Origin: Strongylocentrotus purpuratus
Taxonomy: Eukaryota > Echinodermata > Echinoidea > Camarodonta > Strongylocentrotidae
Length of the DNA stretch: 64,000 bases
Direction: 5' to 3'
Assembly (NCBI RefSeq): GCF_000002235.5
Contig: NW_022145558.1
Coordinates: 2,046,001-2,110,000 of the forward strand
The notes below the pieces were generated by a model that ran no database searches, had not been told where the DNA came from, and worked only from the letters and a program-made list of their open reading frames with translations. How positions within the stretch are numbered: position 1 is the stretch's first letter; the number at the start of each line of letters is the position of its first letter. Shown here one piece after another: positions 32,633 through 43,583 of this stretch. A program made the translations under genes and the position numbers.

Positions 32633-34774
32633 AGTAGTAGTAGTAGTATTTATTACCGTATAAAAACATAGTAACAGTGCATGATAAACGGTGGATTGCC
32701 CACATTCAGCTTACCCGACATGGGAAAACTGGGGTCCATGGGGTCCGGAACAATGACATAAACAAAACAAAACATAAAATATCTGAACAACCGTAAATAA
32801 ATTGTCCCCCAAAAAGAAGAAAAAACACAAAAACAAACAAACAAGTAATCATAACAACATAAGGAAGGGGACCATGTGCTACAGTTCTGCAATCTTAGAT
32901 TTGAATGTACAGTATTAACACTAGGGGACTGATGAAGAATGATCTTTTGAAGTAATTTGTTCTCGGTTTGGGTAATTTTATTGAGCTCAAATTCGGGAAG
33001 GGTAGGAATGGGTTATCAACTCAATTTAATTTCTTAAATACTCAGGGGTTAGATTATTCATAATTTTATACATAAGAACAAAGGAATGATGATTTCTTCT
33101 TTTGTCCAAGAGTTGCCAATTGAATTTCCATAACAGAGACATAAGATTCAGGTTTTATTTTAAGTATAATACGGCTTGCCCTATTTTGAAATTTTTGGAG
33201 GAGATCTGTATATTTCCTAAAAGCTGCACTGTAAATAATATCACCATAATCAAACTACGAAAGGATCAATGAGCTATATATTAATTTCAGTACGGATTCA
33301 CTTTAATAGGAATCGCCTTAATCTTCCTAGAAAGCCTACCATTTGACTAATTTTCTTCGACATATTGTCTATATGTAAATTCCAGTTTAACTCAACTAAG
33401 ACGCCAAGGTACTTGACATGATGAACTTGATCTATATGGAGATGTTATTCAATGAAACTCGGAGGACATTCTTTTTTAGATATCAAGTGGTTGTTTCCAA
33501 TGAGCATAAAAACTGTTTTTTGACAGTTGACACTTAATTTATGTTGGTACATCCAGTAATACATATTTCCTAAGTCTGAGTTTAAAACTAATTAAATTTT
33601 ATCTATAGAAGGATGTGAGAAATATATAAAACAGTATCGTCAACATACAACTGAACTTCACAGGTTTGTATACATTTTACTAAATCATGTATATATATAA
33701 GATGAAGAGCAGTGGCCCTAGAAGGGAACCTTGGGGCACACCACACTCAATAACTGATTCGAAAAAAGCTCTGAATTAATAAGTGTCTTCTGACTCAGTC
33801 TGACATATAGCTTTTAAACCATGAATATAGAGTGCAAGAAATTTCTAAGCTGTTGAGTTTCTTAACAAGAGTTCACGATGTCGAACGCTTTTCTTAAGTC
33901 CACAAATACAACCCCCGTATACTGTTTCTTATCAGTTGCGTGACGCTAGTCATCAGTTACTTTTAGGAGAGTGGTACTAGTTGAGTGACGTGACCTGAAA
34001 CCAGATTGGGCGGTTGACAAAATATTGTTCGTATGTAGAAACTCCAAAACTTGCCTTTGGACAACCCGTTTCAGTGTTTTAGATACGCAGGGCAAAATCG
34101 AGATATGCCGATAATTTGCAGGAGAGCTCTTATCGCCACCTTTGTGAATTGTGATAATCTTTGACCTTTTCTATTGTTGAGGAAATTTACCGTTCAACAA
34201 AGAGAGGTTGATCAGGTTGGCAATACTCTGTGATATCTCGGTAGCACATGCTTTCAAAACAAAAACTGATATTTGATCTACACCTACTGACTTAGTATTG
34301 TTCATTTTTAAAAATAATTCCAAACACATCATTTTCGGTTACAGGGGGTTAACCCAAAACTCTTAATTAAGGGTATATTGTTTTCTATAGGGAGAGGCAT
34401 ATCAGGAATTTCTTTTGCTAAATTACTTCCTACTTCAGCAAAGAAGGTATTGAATAGGTTAGCAGTATCAAAATTACTTTCTGAATTAAGCGCAACTATT
34501 GGTGTTTCACGTTTCTTATTTAGAATGATAGATTTTAATGTTTTCAAGTCTGCTTTGGATTAGCACTAGGAAGTGAGAATTTATCAAAGTAGTATTTTCT
34601 CTTTGCTTTTCGTACATCAGTAGTAACTTTATTACGTAGTAATCTGTATTCACACATGAGTTTTTTAATCTTTAAATTTACACGCTCTCCTTTTCAGTTT
34701 GTCACGCTTTTTCATGAGTTTATAAATACCTGCATTCATCCACGGAGAGCCGCTAGTACTTATTTTTTTTGAAC

Positions 34775-35889
34775 GATACGACATGGGCCATGACAAAGAA
34801 TGACAGAAAGCGAGTTGATGCCTTTGAAATGTGGTGCTACAGGAGGCTGTTGCAGGTGTCATGGAAAGATAAAAAGACAAATGTTTGGGTCCTGGAAAAG
34901 ATTGGAACAGACTTGACTATCAGAAGGGGAATTATGGAAAGAAAACTTAACTATTTTGGGCACATTGTTAAGAGATCTGAAGCTATTGAGAAGCAAATAC
35001 TGCAAGGAGAAGTCGAAGGAAAACGGGGTAGAGGTCGTCCACCAATATCTTGTACTGATGATATCAAGAAAGTGTCTGGACAAGGAATGAAAAGTGCAAC
35101 ACAAATGGCAGGTGAAAGAGTAGTCCAGAATCTGCACGGTCCTTTATAATTTCACTACACACTTGTTTCAAGCCGTCGAAGATGGCGTTATCAACAAACT
35201 CATAATTATGCTCACCAGCCCAGCCGGGCGGCGTTATTTTTTTATGCGGCACATAATTGGGGCATGGCGCGTGTTGAGCCTATGGGAAGTACGTTCTTTC
35301 CCTTCTAAATAGTGTCTGCACGTACGTGAGACTAGTCATGTTCGCTAGCGCATTAGCGCTGCGAAGAAGTTTGAATATCCATCGCGAACTATGTGTTTAG
35401 ATAACATTCCTCTTCGTTTAAAGTTAGTAAAGTTTTATTGACTAATTATTGTGATGTTCTCCTTATTGACGTGCTGCCTCCTCTTCAGATTTTCAATTTC
35501 ATTTTAATTGTTGATGTAATGATTTTCTATACGGTAGTCTAAGTGGATTACACGTAACACTATTAAAAACAGACCTCTACTACTTATACTGTCTAGTACC
35601 GTAGTACGCACACGACCACTATTAGTCTGTAAATCAAGACCCCTTTTAAAAAAAAGCCCCAATCTGTGCCGCATAAAAAAATAACGCAGCCGGGCGGGCG
35701 TTCTAATTTAGTGATCACGCCATCATCGGCTGGTAGCAAGTAAGTAGGTAGAGGTAGCGTTGGTGGGGTGGAGATCAAAATTAAATAGGCCAGAATCTGG
35801 ACTAGTGAAAGAGTTGCATGGCGTGCTCTCATGAAGGCCACAACAGCGCTTGACAGCGCCACGTGAAGTTGATGATGATGATGATAATG
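34775..35889 (+). pseudogene. 5'-truncated LINE 3' fragment inserted in the minus-strand LINE
   Basis: 34785-35120 encodes the C-terminal region of an endonuclease-reverse transcriptase LINE (NDRKRVDAFEMWCYRRLLQV, RKLNYFGHIVKR, KRGRGRPP.S..DDIK). After a MITE (35121-35804) the frame resumes at 35814 with AWRALMKATTALDSAT and a stop at 35864, followed by a (GAT)n tail. Removing the MITE and one target duplication restores a continuous frame. RTE-like assignment is from memory of the C-terminal motif and is tentative. Confidence 0.8.
35121..35804. mobile_element. MULE-like MITE with 9-bp target duplication
   Basis: The ends TAGTCCAGAATCTG (35121-35134) and, in reverse complement on the right, TAGTCCAGATTCTG are inverted. 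Homology extends as imperfect arms through 'gatggcg', 'agccgggcggcgttattttt' and 'atgcggcaca'. The exact 9-bp repeat GTGAAAGAG flanks it (35112-35120, 35805-35813). A 9-bp duplication suggests Mutator-like elements (family knowledge). No transposase. Confidence 0.85.
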
Positions 35890-36645
35890 GTATGTGTTTG
35901 TAAACAACTTGTAAAAACAGATTTTTGCCATAATTCAACAGCTTCAGCATTTTAATTGCACTGATTTATATACTCCCTTTTCCGGTTGCGAATATCATTT
36001 CTAAACTCATTACCATTAAGTTTGCTTCAACTTCTGAAGTTAATCAATCTGGAGTGTGATGAAACATTGGCATTCCAAATTAAAAAAACTAATAGAATGG
36101 TCACTCATTCCATTATGAATTACTCCATAACTCTTTAAGTTTTGGAAGTTATTAGTTAAGAGATGATCAATTAACGTAGCAGAAGCATTTATGATTCTGG
36201 TTGGTTAACTTGAACTAGAGAATATATATTATTGATATCCATATATTTCTTACTCATACTCGATAAAGGTCTGACCAGTTTACAGTTTACATCTCCTACT
36301 AAAATTGTGTCACAGTTTATTATGTCAATAAAGCTAAGAAACCGCTCAAATGAATTTAAGATTCCAACGTCTGAAGAGGGTGGTTATACCAAATTGATAT
36401 CACGAGGGTTTTTGAAAGCTTAAGATACACCTATATTACTATTGCTTCTAAATCATCTAGGGTTTCATGCGTTACTTTTTTTCAAAATGTAAAGATTTGT
36501 GAAGATATATGGCGACCCCGCCTCTCTGTCGAACTCTGTCTTTGCGAACCAAGTTAAAATTATCAATCATGACTTCATCATCAAAATAGATACATCTATT
36601 TTGGTTTCATTTATAGCAACAACATGCATATCATTTGACAAAGCC

Positions 36646-36975
36646 CCTGTCAGTGATTTGCTATCGGCCTACCTCATGTATATCAGACCAATACTGGAGT
36701 ATGCCTCCCCGGTGTGGTCTCCTGCCCTCACAGTTCAGCAATCATATTGAGCGCACACAAAAACGTGCGTGTAGAATAATCTTTGGTTACCACAATTACT
36801 CTGCTCTGACTACGCAAATGCTCAAAATCATATTACTTGAGCACCGTCGAAAACAATTATTCGAGAAGTTTGCTAAGTCCATCACCAGCTATAGGCGCAG
36901 TTCAATGCTCCCACCTCTCCGAAGTACCCTACCTAATTATCGCCCCCTAAGATCTAAGGATGGGTTTCTGGAACC
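36646..36975 (+). pseudogene. LINE reverse transcriptase C-terminal fragment
   Basis: Plus-strand translation gives DLLSAYLMYIRPILEYASPVWSP, then after a +1 shift near 36748 IERTQKRACRIIFG, EHRRKQLFEKFAKS and LPNYRPLRSKDGFLEP. This is the region after the RT domain in many LINEs (family knowledge). The 3' part is cut off by G-rich repeat cluster S4, and the 5' side abuts the minus-strand LINE. Confidence 0.8.
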
Positions 36976-37215
36976 GATGTGTCCTACAATTACCCCCCCC
37001 CCCGAGGACAATTACCCCCGATGACAACTACACCCGAGGACAATTACCCCCCGAGGACAATTACCCCTAGGACAATTACCCCCCCGATGAAATCTACCCC
37101 CGAGGTATATTACCCCCTCCCCCGAGGACAAATACCCCCGGGGGGTATCGTCCTACGGGGGTAGTTTTCCGGGGGTAATTTTCCTGGGGGTGATTGCCCA
37201 GGGGCAATTGTCCTG
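36976..37215. repeat. G-rich repeat cluster S4, inverted array
   Basis: 36987-37146 has about ten units in the 'gaggacaattacccc' orientation; 37147-37214 switches to 'gggggtagttttcc / gggggtaattttcc / ggggcaattgtcc'. The switch point is a near-palindrome (acccccggggggt). Confidence 0.9.
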
Positions 37216-37610
37216 ATACGTGCAATATACTCTATTATTGCTGTATTTTCTGATTCATAATATTGAAAATATGCGGGTTTGTCAATTAATAGAGGTGTTA
37301 ACTCTATAACAATTAGCGTCACATGTTGTGCACAACATTGTTAGGAAGGATATTAATTATATTTTGCCATTTATTGCCAAATTGCCTGTACATTATCTAG
37401 CTACTCTGAATTTCTTGAAAATGCTGAAATGTTGACCATCATGTGCAGGCGCACCGTGGCGTTCGGAGTGGACATGAAGATGGGTTGCAGGCCAATTCAT
37501 TACTGTCTTCTCTGATCGCTCCGGTGCGCCTTCTCCTGTGTAGATGTGTATAAGAAAAGTATTAATGCTTTAACGCTGCGTTTTTCTACCTTGTTTCTTA
37601 TTTTGCCTTT
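37216..37610. other. Spacer, no gene supported
   Basis: AT-rich; may be the interior of a foldback-type element bounded by S4 and S5 (inference). Confidence 0.4.
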
Positions 37611-37872
37611 TAAAGTTCTCTCCTCTCTATCCCTCTCTCTCCACGACTCTCTTTATCTATCCTTCCCTCTCTCTCCACGTCAATCTTTATCTCCCCCTCC
37701 CTCTCTCTCCCTCTCCCCTCTCTTTCCCTCCCCTCCCTCTCTCCCCTCTCTCTTTCTTTCTACCCTCCCTTTTTCTGTCCCTCTCTTTCTCCCTCGCCAC
37801 TCTCTCTTTTTCTCTCTCTCTCTCTCGTCATTTCTTTCCTTCTCGATTTCTTCGCCATCTCTCGCCTTGGTC
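37611..37872. repeat. CT-rich low-complexity tract
   Basis: Long imperfect (CTCT/CCCT)n tract that produces a Ser/Leu/Pro-rich open frame. It has no protein-like features. Confidence 0.9.
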
Positions 37873-37973
37873 TAGCTACATGTAGCCAGCCGTTAAATAT
37901 TGTATTATAACCATACTTTCATGTGCGTAAAATAACATGTTTTTCTTAAGTGTATATAATTTAAAAAAGAGAG

Positions 37974-38185
37974 AACTACCACCCGGACAAATACCCCCTA
38001 GGATAGTTGTCCGGGGTAAATTGTCCTAGGGGGTACATGTTCGGGGGTAGTTGTCCGGGGGTAGTTGTCCTAGGGGGTAGTTTGCTGGAGGTATTTGTCC
38101 TAGCGGGTAGTTGTCCTAGGGGTATTTGACTGGGGGTAATTGTCCGGGGGTAGTTGTCCTAGGGGGTAGTTTACTAGGAGCATAT
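37974..38185 (-). repeat. G-rich repeat cluster S5, mostly GGGGTAGTTGTCC orientation
   Basis: Starts with one or two units in the C-rich orientation (acccggacaaatacccc) and then switches to about eleven units of 'gggggtagttgtcc' or 'tagggggtagttgtcc', again an inverted junction near 38000. Confidence 0.9.
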
Positions 38186-38985
38186 GGAAACGTTGTATCA
38201 TCCGCTCAATCTGACTTGCGTGCATAGAACAAAAAAGCATTTTTCCATGAAAAAGTGAAGTTTTCTAAAATGAACGTTTCTTTCCAGCATTGGGGCGCCC
38301 GGATTTCACTCGGGTAACATTTCATAAAGTATAAAAGTATAAAGTATAAAAAGACCATATGCAAATTTTCTGTACTTTCGTCGGAAAAAATACATTTATC
38401 CAGCACAATGTCGTTTCTTTTTGCGTTGAAGAATAACAAATAGCGAGTTTAAATCACACTTTGGCCGCTCTCGCAAGCTCTCACTCGTTTTACTGTGGTC
38501 AAGCGACTTTGGGGCAAGCGGTTAATGAAAATACTAATCGTTAGCTTTCTTCTGGTATTAAACTTGTTTTGATTGATTGTATAATTATGTCGGAATAAAG
38601 GAAACAAAAATGCTCGACCAATAACTTATCAGCGTATGAATTGACCTTTTGACCTTGAATTCCCTGATACAAGCGCACTAATGAGGTCATCTTTGCTAAA
38701 TCGGTGTCTTTTATCGTAAAATGCGACACTTTCACAATGTTTATACATCTTTTTTAATTATTAGTAAGATATAACATATTTTTTTCTGATATCACTGAAG
38801 TTTTGGGTTTTATTTAATGAGTAATTTTAAAATAACAGCCATTTTACTGTTTTAATTTACTGGATCGTACCATTAAAGTCGCAGGGTAGAAAGATGCATT
38901 TCCAACCGCGCCAAATTTAATTTACGTTCCGACATTCTGTTAAATGGGTTCGTGGTGTTAAGAATCCACTGCTTTCTGCTCCAAC
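38186..38985. other. Intergenic, no gene supported
   Basis: Nothing recognised beyond short ORFs on the minus strand without domains. Confidence 0.45.
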
Positions 38986-39302
38986 AAACGTTCACATGCA
39001 GAGTCGTTTATCAACTAAATTATTCAAATTTATGGATGCTTCCTAGCTTCCCAGGTGTTTGTGTTGCTGTTGAAGCATTTCATTCACCTGCTACCAATCT
39101 TTGTACTCCAATTGCCAGAACGCAAATTTCATTTTGGTTTTATAGTTTCATCGGAGTCGTTTATCAACTATAGTATTCAAATTTATGAATGCTTCCTCCC
39201 CAGGTGTTTGTGATGTTTAATGCATTTCATTCACCTATTATTATTCTTTGTACTCCAATTGTTAGAGTACAAAATGCATTTTGGTTTAATAGTTTCATGC
39301 AA
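38986..39302 (+). repeat. Tandem duplication of about 150 bp
   Basis: 'gagtcgtttatcaacta..attcaaatttatg.atgcttcc..ccaggtgtttgtg..gcatttcattcacct..tctttgtactccaattg..caaa' occurs at about 39001-39150 and again at 39155-39295. Confidence 0.8.
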
Positions 39303-39534
39303 TAAGTAAGTCAATGAAAGAGTATGTTCTGCACAATAAAAACAATGTGTGTGTTCCTATTGTACAATGTGATGTGTCCCCTCATTTTGTAATAGTTAAT
39401 TTACCCAATTCACATAATGGAACTACCTGCCCGATGAAGCCAGTGGCCTGTGACCTCTGAGCACTCAACACCGTGTGGGAGTCAGTTTGTGGTCAAATTC
39501 TTTTATGAGACAAATACAAGCAAACGTTTCCATA

Positions 39535-39655
39535 TGAGTTGTCCGGGGGTAGTTGTCCCAGTGGGAAGTCGTCCGAAGGGTAGTTGTCCTAGGGGGTAGT
39601 TGACTGTGGGTGGTTATCCGGGGGTGGATGTCCAGGGGGTAGGTGTCCTGGAACC
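39535..39655 (-). repeat. G-rich repeat cluster S6 (GGGGTAGTTGTCC orientation)
   Basis: About seven degenerate units (gggggtagttgtcc, agggggtagttgactg, gggggtggatgtcc, agggggtaggtgtcc). Confidence 0.9.
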
Positions 39656-40053
39656 GTCAGCATCACTTGTAAGAGTGTGAGCCGCGCACCTAGATGGTTC
39701 TCCATTGAAACAGGGAAACGGCCAACCATTAAATGTAAAGGCTCCTTCACATAAGACGCTGCAAAAGCGCGGCGTTGTTTTGTTGTTGGTCAGTTAACCG
39801 AGCCATATCTGAACAAGCCTTAAAGTTGAGTTAATCTGTAATCTGATTAATATCAAAGAAACTATTTAGAAAGGTAGATTTCATAGTACACAGCGATAAT
39901 TACATAATGTATTTTGAGGCTCTGGCATCCTCACTCTTTTCAAGAATTGATTCATGATAGAACATATTGCTGAAAATCACATACAATGGAAAGCACTACA
40001 CCCAGAAATTAAAAACAAGGACCACATACACGCAATCGAATTCACGCACACGC

Positions 40054-40084
<31 letters not shown>

Positions 40085-40149
40085 TTCCCCCCTCTTTTTC
40101 AATATTTCTTCTATTAGAGATTTCATTCAAAATAAATCATTTCATAAAA
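39656..40149. other. Spacer with (CA)n
   Basis: (CA)n at 40050-40084; nothing else. Confidence 0.5.
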
Positions 40150-41289
40150 ATCAATGTTTGTATCAAAGCAGAACGAGGTGTAATACCCATAATTTGGACA
40201 TGCTTACATTTCAAATATAGTTTTCCATTGTAATTTTGCTCTAAAGAATCAATTTGGTAAACATGTTTTTGAGCTTCTAACCACCCACGCTCCTCGGGTT
40301 ACAACCAGTGTTCATAACCTTTTTTTTTAGGTACCACCTACCAGCGTGAACTTCATTACAAATGATTTAAATCAAGGTACGTTTCTTTTCAGAACGTTCC
40401 TTTCAAATGCTTTTTCTTTCTTCTGTCATCTTTGATACAAGCTCAGTCGTATTTTGTTCACATTATATTACTTGCGTCACAATGCCTATCAGGACCGACT
40501 CGCTGAGCAAGAGATATGTATCTTTTTTGTTTGGTCGAAAAGCTCTAGTTATTTGTTTTTTTTCTGGTTTCGTTTTTGAACCACATGATCCGACTGACTT
40601 GCATCAAACTTTTTTTTTTAATGTACCACCTACCAGCGTAAAATTCATTAAAAATGATATAAATCAAGGTACGTTTCTCTTTAGAACGTTCCTTTCAAAT
40701 GTGCTTTTTCTTTCTTCTGACACCTTTGATACAAGCCCAGTCGGCGTATGAAATATCTTATTCACCTACCATACTTGACATGATAATAAGGGTATGCCAG
40801 TCTTTATATCATGATATGACTAATGGGCGTCAGACATAGATTTGTGTGGTTTCCAGGCAAAGTCATTCTTTTGTCTCTCTCTCTCTTCCTCTCTCTCTGT
40901 ATTAAATAATCCAGGGTCTATGAGTAAACCCATATAGGATACATAATATAAACTGAGAACTGGTTCCACAACAATGTTTTTAATATAAAGAAGAAAATTC
41001 GTTAGGCTGCGAGCAAGGTTACTTGTAGAATCGTCAAATGTCGCGTGATTATTTTGTCTTCAACTTTACATAGAGAGCCTCTTTTCTACATGATGTAATA
41101 AGGACATAATTATTTTATGGCTTCATTTGAATTTCATGAATGTTTTCACAAACATTGTCGGGCAATTATCGTTGAGTTTAAAGAAAAGGTTGAGTTCTGG
41201 GAAGAGGTAAAAACAAAACTTGTGAGTTTTAATATTTTTATAATGCAAGTGTGGAAGAAATCAGAGAAATAAAATGTTCCCTGAAAAAC

Positions 41290-41600
41290 ATGTCTCTTCT
41301 ATTCTAAATTGAATGGAATTGAATTGAATTCGCATTTATTTCATTCTCGATTAAAAATAACATTGATACAAAAGATACAAAATTATTCATGACAAATTTA
41401 GAAATGAAATGGGAAACTACATAAATAAAGCCCTTAGGCCTTGTACAAGCATAGTTCCCAAAGCATTCATAGCATAAAGTAAAGCAAAGATTAAAAAAGA
41501 AAAAAAGAAGAATATTAAATAAAAAAGAAATAAAAAACAAAAAAACATATAACACAAATATAAAACATAAGATAAGTAACTATACATATTTGGGATAAAG
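41290..41600 (-). mobile_element. Probable LINE 3' UTR fragment, minus strand
   Basis: On the minus strand the sequence ends 'gagaatgaaataaatgcgaattcaattcaattc', a LINE-like AT-rich 3' end followed by a short repeat. No coding part. Confidence 0.4.
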
Positions 41601-43013
41601 AAACTGCTTCAACTTTTTTTTGAAGGAATTAATTGACTTGCAATCGTAGTTGACAAGTATCAGCTTAAAAATGACGCCGATTTTTATTTCACATGTTTCT
41701 TTAGTCCCATATACATCTTTCCTTGTACAGTGCTTGGTACTTAACCAAAGCTGGGCCAAATTTGTTATCATTGTGATTACTCCAGAACCTTGCACACCTA
41801 GACGTATATGCTATTTGATCAACCCTTTTTTTGATAGTTTCTTTCTCAATGCAATCGCATAAACAGAACTCAACTTTATCTTCAAGTTCCTTAGATTTGT
41901 ATAAATGTCCTTAGATTTAGATACTAATGAATAAACACATGTATACAAATCATGATAAAACAAAACGCTTATATCAAAATTGAAAACATAATTAAATAGT
42001 CACCGGGTAACAAAAGTCTGGCGTACCCTTAACCCCCTTAACAAATAAATAGCATGTTACATTATTCGCTATTGTAGTATATTTAAGTGATTGCATTGTG
42101 GGGAAAAGAACTCAGATGCAATGGCAGTTGATATACATTGAAGTCCCTCCTCCCCCCCCTCCCCATCGTCATTTAAAGTAGTTTCTTTTCTGTCTGGTAA
42201 CAGACTAAGGTTTCCATTTGTTGAGCAGAATGCCCAGGCCACTTTATCACGTGATATTACTTGCGCCACAATGCCCACAGAACCGACTCACTGAGCAAGA
42301 GATATGTATATTTTTTGTTTGGTCGATTAGCTCTAGTTAGATGTATTTTCCTCTGGCTTCATTTTTGGACCACACGATTCAACTGACTTGCACAGGTATC
42401 TGCCAAATGCCATTTCACCAGATGTTGAAAAACAGACTCATGCAGCCTATGTCTTTCATTTCATTTGGGTTATCCGTCACTTCTACAGGGAAATCTGGTG
42501 GAACGAATCACATTTTTAGTCAAAGGGAATCGGCATTAAATTGATTTCTATATCAGTTTCCTCGACACACTGCATGTTTTGGCATCTGTCACACACGGAT
42601 TCATGAACCATAGACAAACTCTCCTCTTATCTTGCGAAAGAGACATTTTTAACGCCTTTATAACACGTTCTAGAAGAGACCCCACATGTTGCCAGTTACA
42701 TTTATTTGAACTGTGTAAGATTATTGTGAATCCTTTCAGCTCGGCTATAATTAGATAGATATTTCTGAGGAGAGGACTCGAAGCTTCATTCGCATTTAGC
42801 AGGATCTAGGCAAATAGTGAGTAAATTGTGTATGATGTATATATCTGATAATAGACGATAAACTATCATGGAAAGTTCATATTGATAGCATTTGCCGAAC
42901 AATTTCTCGCAATATAGGGATTGTAGATAAGGTTGAGTTTTTTTTCTGCCAACCTCCTCCCTGCAAATGATTTACTCGACATTAATTTTGCCCTACATAT
43001 ATTATGTAATTAT

Positions 43014-43257
43014 TTTATGGGGTAATACACAAAATTCTTATCTTCATAGAATACTACTTCTACAAAAGAAAGCTATGCGTGTTATTTGTATAAAACTTCC
43101 TTGAGATTCCATACTAACGTTTTGTTTGTTGAAAAATAATAGGTTGAAGATATAAATGATTGATATCGTTATAGCCTCCGTCAGTTTATGTACCAGTTAA
43201 TTAATAAAACGCTACCCTCAGTCTCCAATTCAATTTTCATTAAAATAAAACTATACA
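43014..43257 (+). pseudogene. LINE reverse transcriptase C-terminal remnant
   Basis: Frame at 43018 reads WGNTQNSYLHRILLLQKKAM-RVIC then a stop; after frameshifts RLKIYD and QFMYQLINKTLPS follow. This matches the WGNT..L.RI..LQK.A.R.I pattern after the RT domain of many LINEs (family knowledge). It ends shortly before a hAT-like MITE. Confidence 0.65.
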
Positions 43258-43303
43258 CAAATACCCCACGCGCCAATCTGACGAATACCACCTGCCATTA
43301 AAG

Positions 43304-43459
43304 CAGTGGCGGATCCAGGGGGGGGGGGGGGAAGGTTTTAACCCCCCTGGTGCTCAAGGGGGGGGGGGGGGTGCGATTTTTCAAGGGTCAAACAAAAAAT
43401 AGTGCTCACTACCCCCCCCCCCCCTGCCCCCACTGAGCGAAATATTGGATCCGCGCCTG
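43304..43459. mobile_element. hAT-like MITE with exact 8-bp target duplication
   Basis: The left end CAGTGGCGGATCCAG and right end GGATCCGCGCCTG are inverted and flanked by CATTAAAG on both sides (43296-43303, 43460-43467). The interior is G-run/C-run rich. Same family as 13016-13241. Confidence 0.9.
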
Positions 43460-43477
43460 CATTAAAGATACTATGTC

Positions 43478-43583
43478 CATGGGTGTCGATCCGTAACTAA
43501 TACCTATTCATCAGGGGGGGGGGGATGATCTATTCATTCATCCCCCCTGATGAATAGGTATTACGTAACTATCGACACCCATG
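43478..43583. mobile_element. Near-palindromic 106-bp MITE with exact 8-bp target duplication
   Basis: The ends CATGGGTGTCGAT (43478-43490) and ATCGACACCCATG (43571-43583) are exact; the arms continue as 'cgtaactaatacctattcatcagggggg' against its near complement. ACTATGTC flanks both sides (43470-43477, 43584-43591). hAT-like by target-site length. Confidence 0.9.

Larger units (their letters stand above)
32633..36645 (-). pseudogene. Decayed minus-strand LINE (endonuclease plus reverse transcriptase), interrupted
   Basis: From the 5' side: endonuclease motifs at 36645-35930 (VAINETKIDVSI, RGG.AIY, VGDVN, LIDHLLTN, GMSDHS). Next comes a linker with SPWMNAGIYKLMKKRDKL at 34760-34680, then RT motifs KAFDIVN (about 33871-33892), CGVPQGSLLGPLLF (about 33690-33752), YVDD (about 33630-33650) and KYLGVLVELNWN (about 33370-33430). 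The 3' end carries a (TAG/CTA)n tail at 32633-32650. Many stops and frameshifts are present. A plus-strand LINE fragment is inserted at about 34775-35889. Motif order fits the apurinic-endonuclease LINE clades (Jockey/CR1/L2-like); the clade is not resolved. Confidence 0.8.

Noticed and set aside
37546..37875. 109-residue plus-strand frame
   Set aside because: Translation of a CT-rich tract; no protein-like composition or splice support.
26743..38185. G-rich repeat clusters considered as a CRISPR-like array
   Set aside because: Units are degenerate, 14-17 bp, without equal-length unique spacers, in both orientations, and the DNA is eukaryotic.
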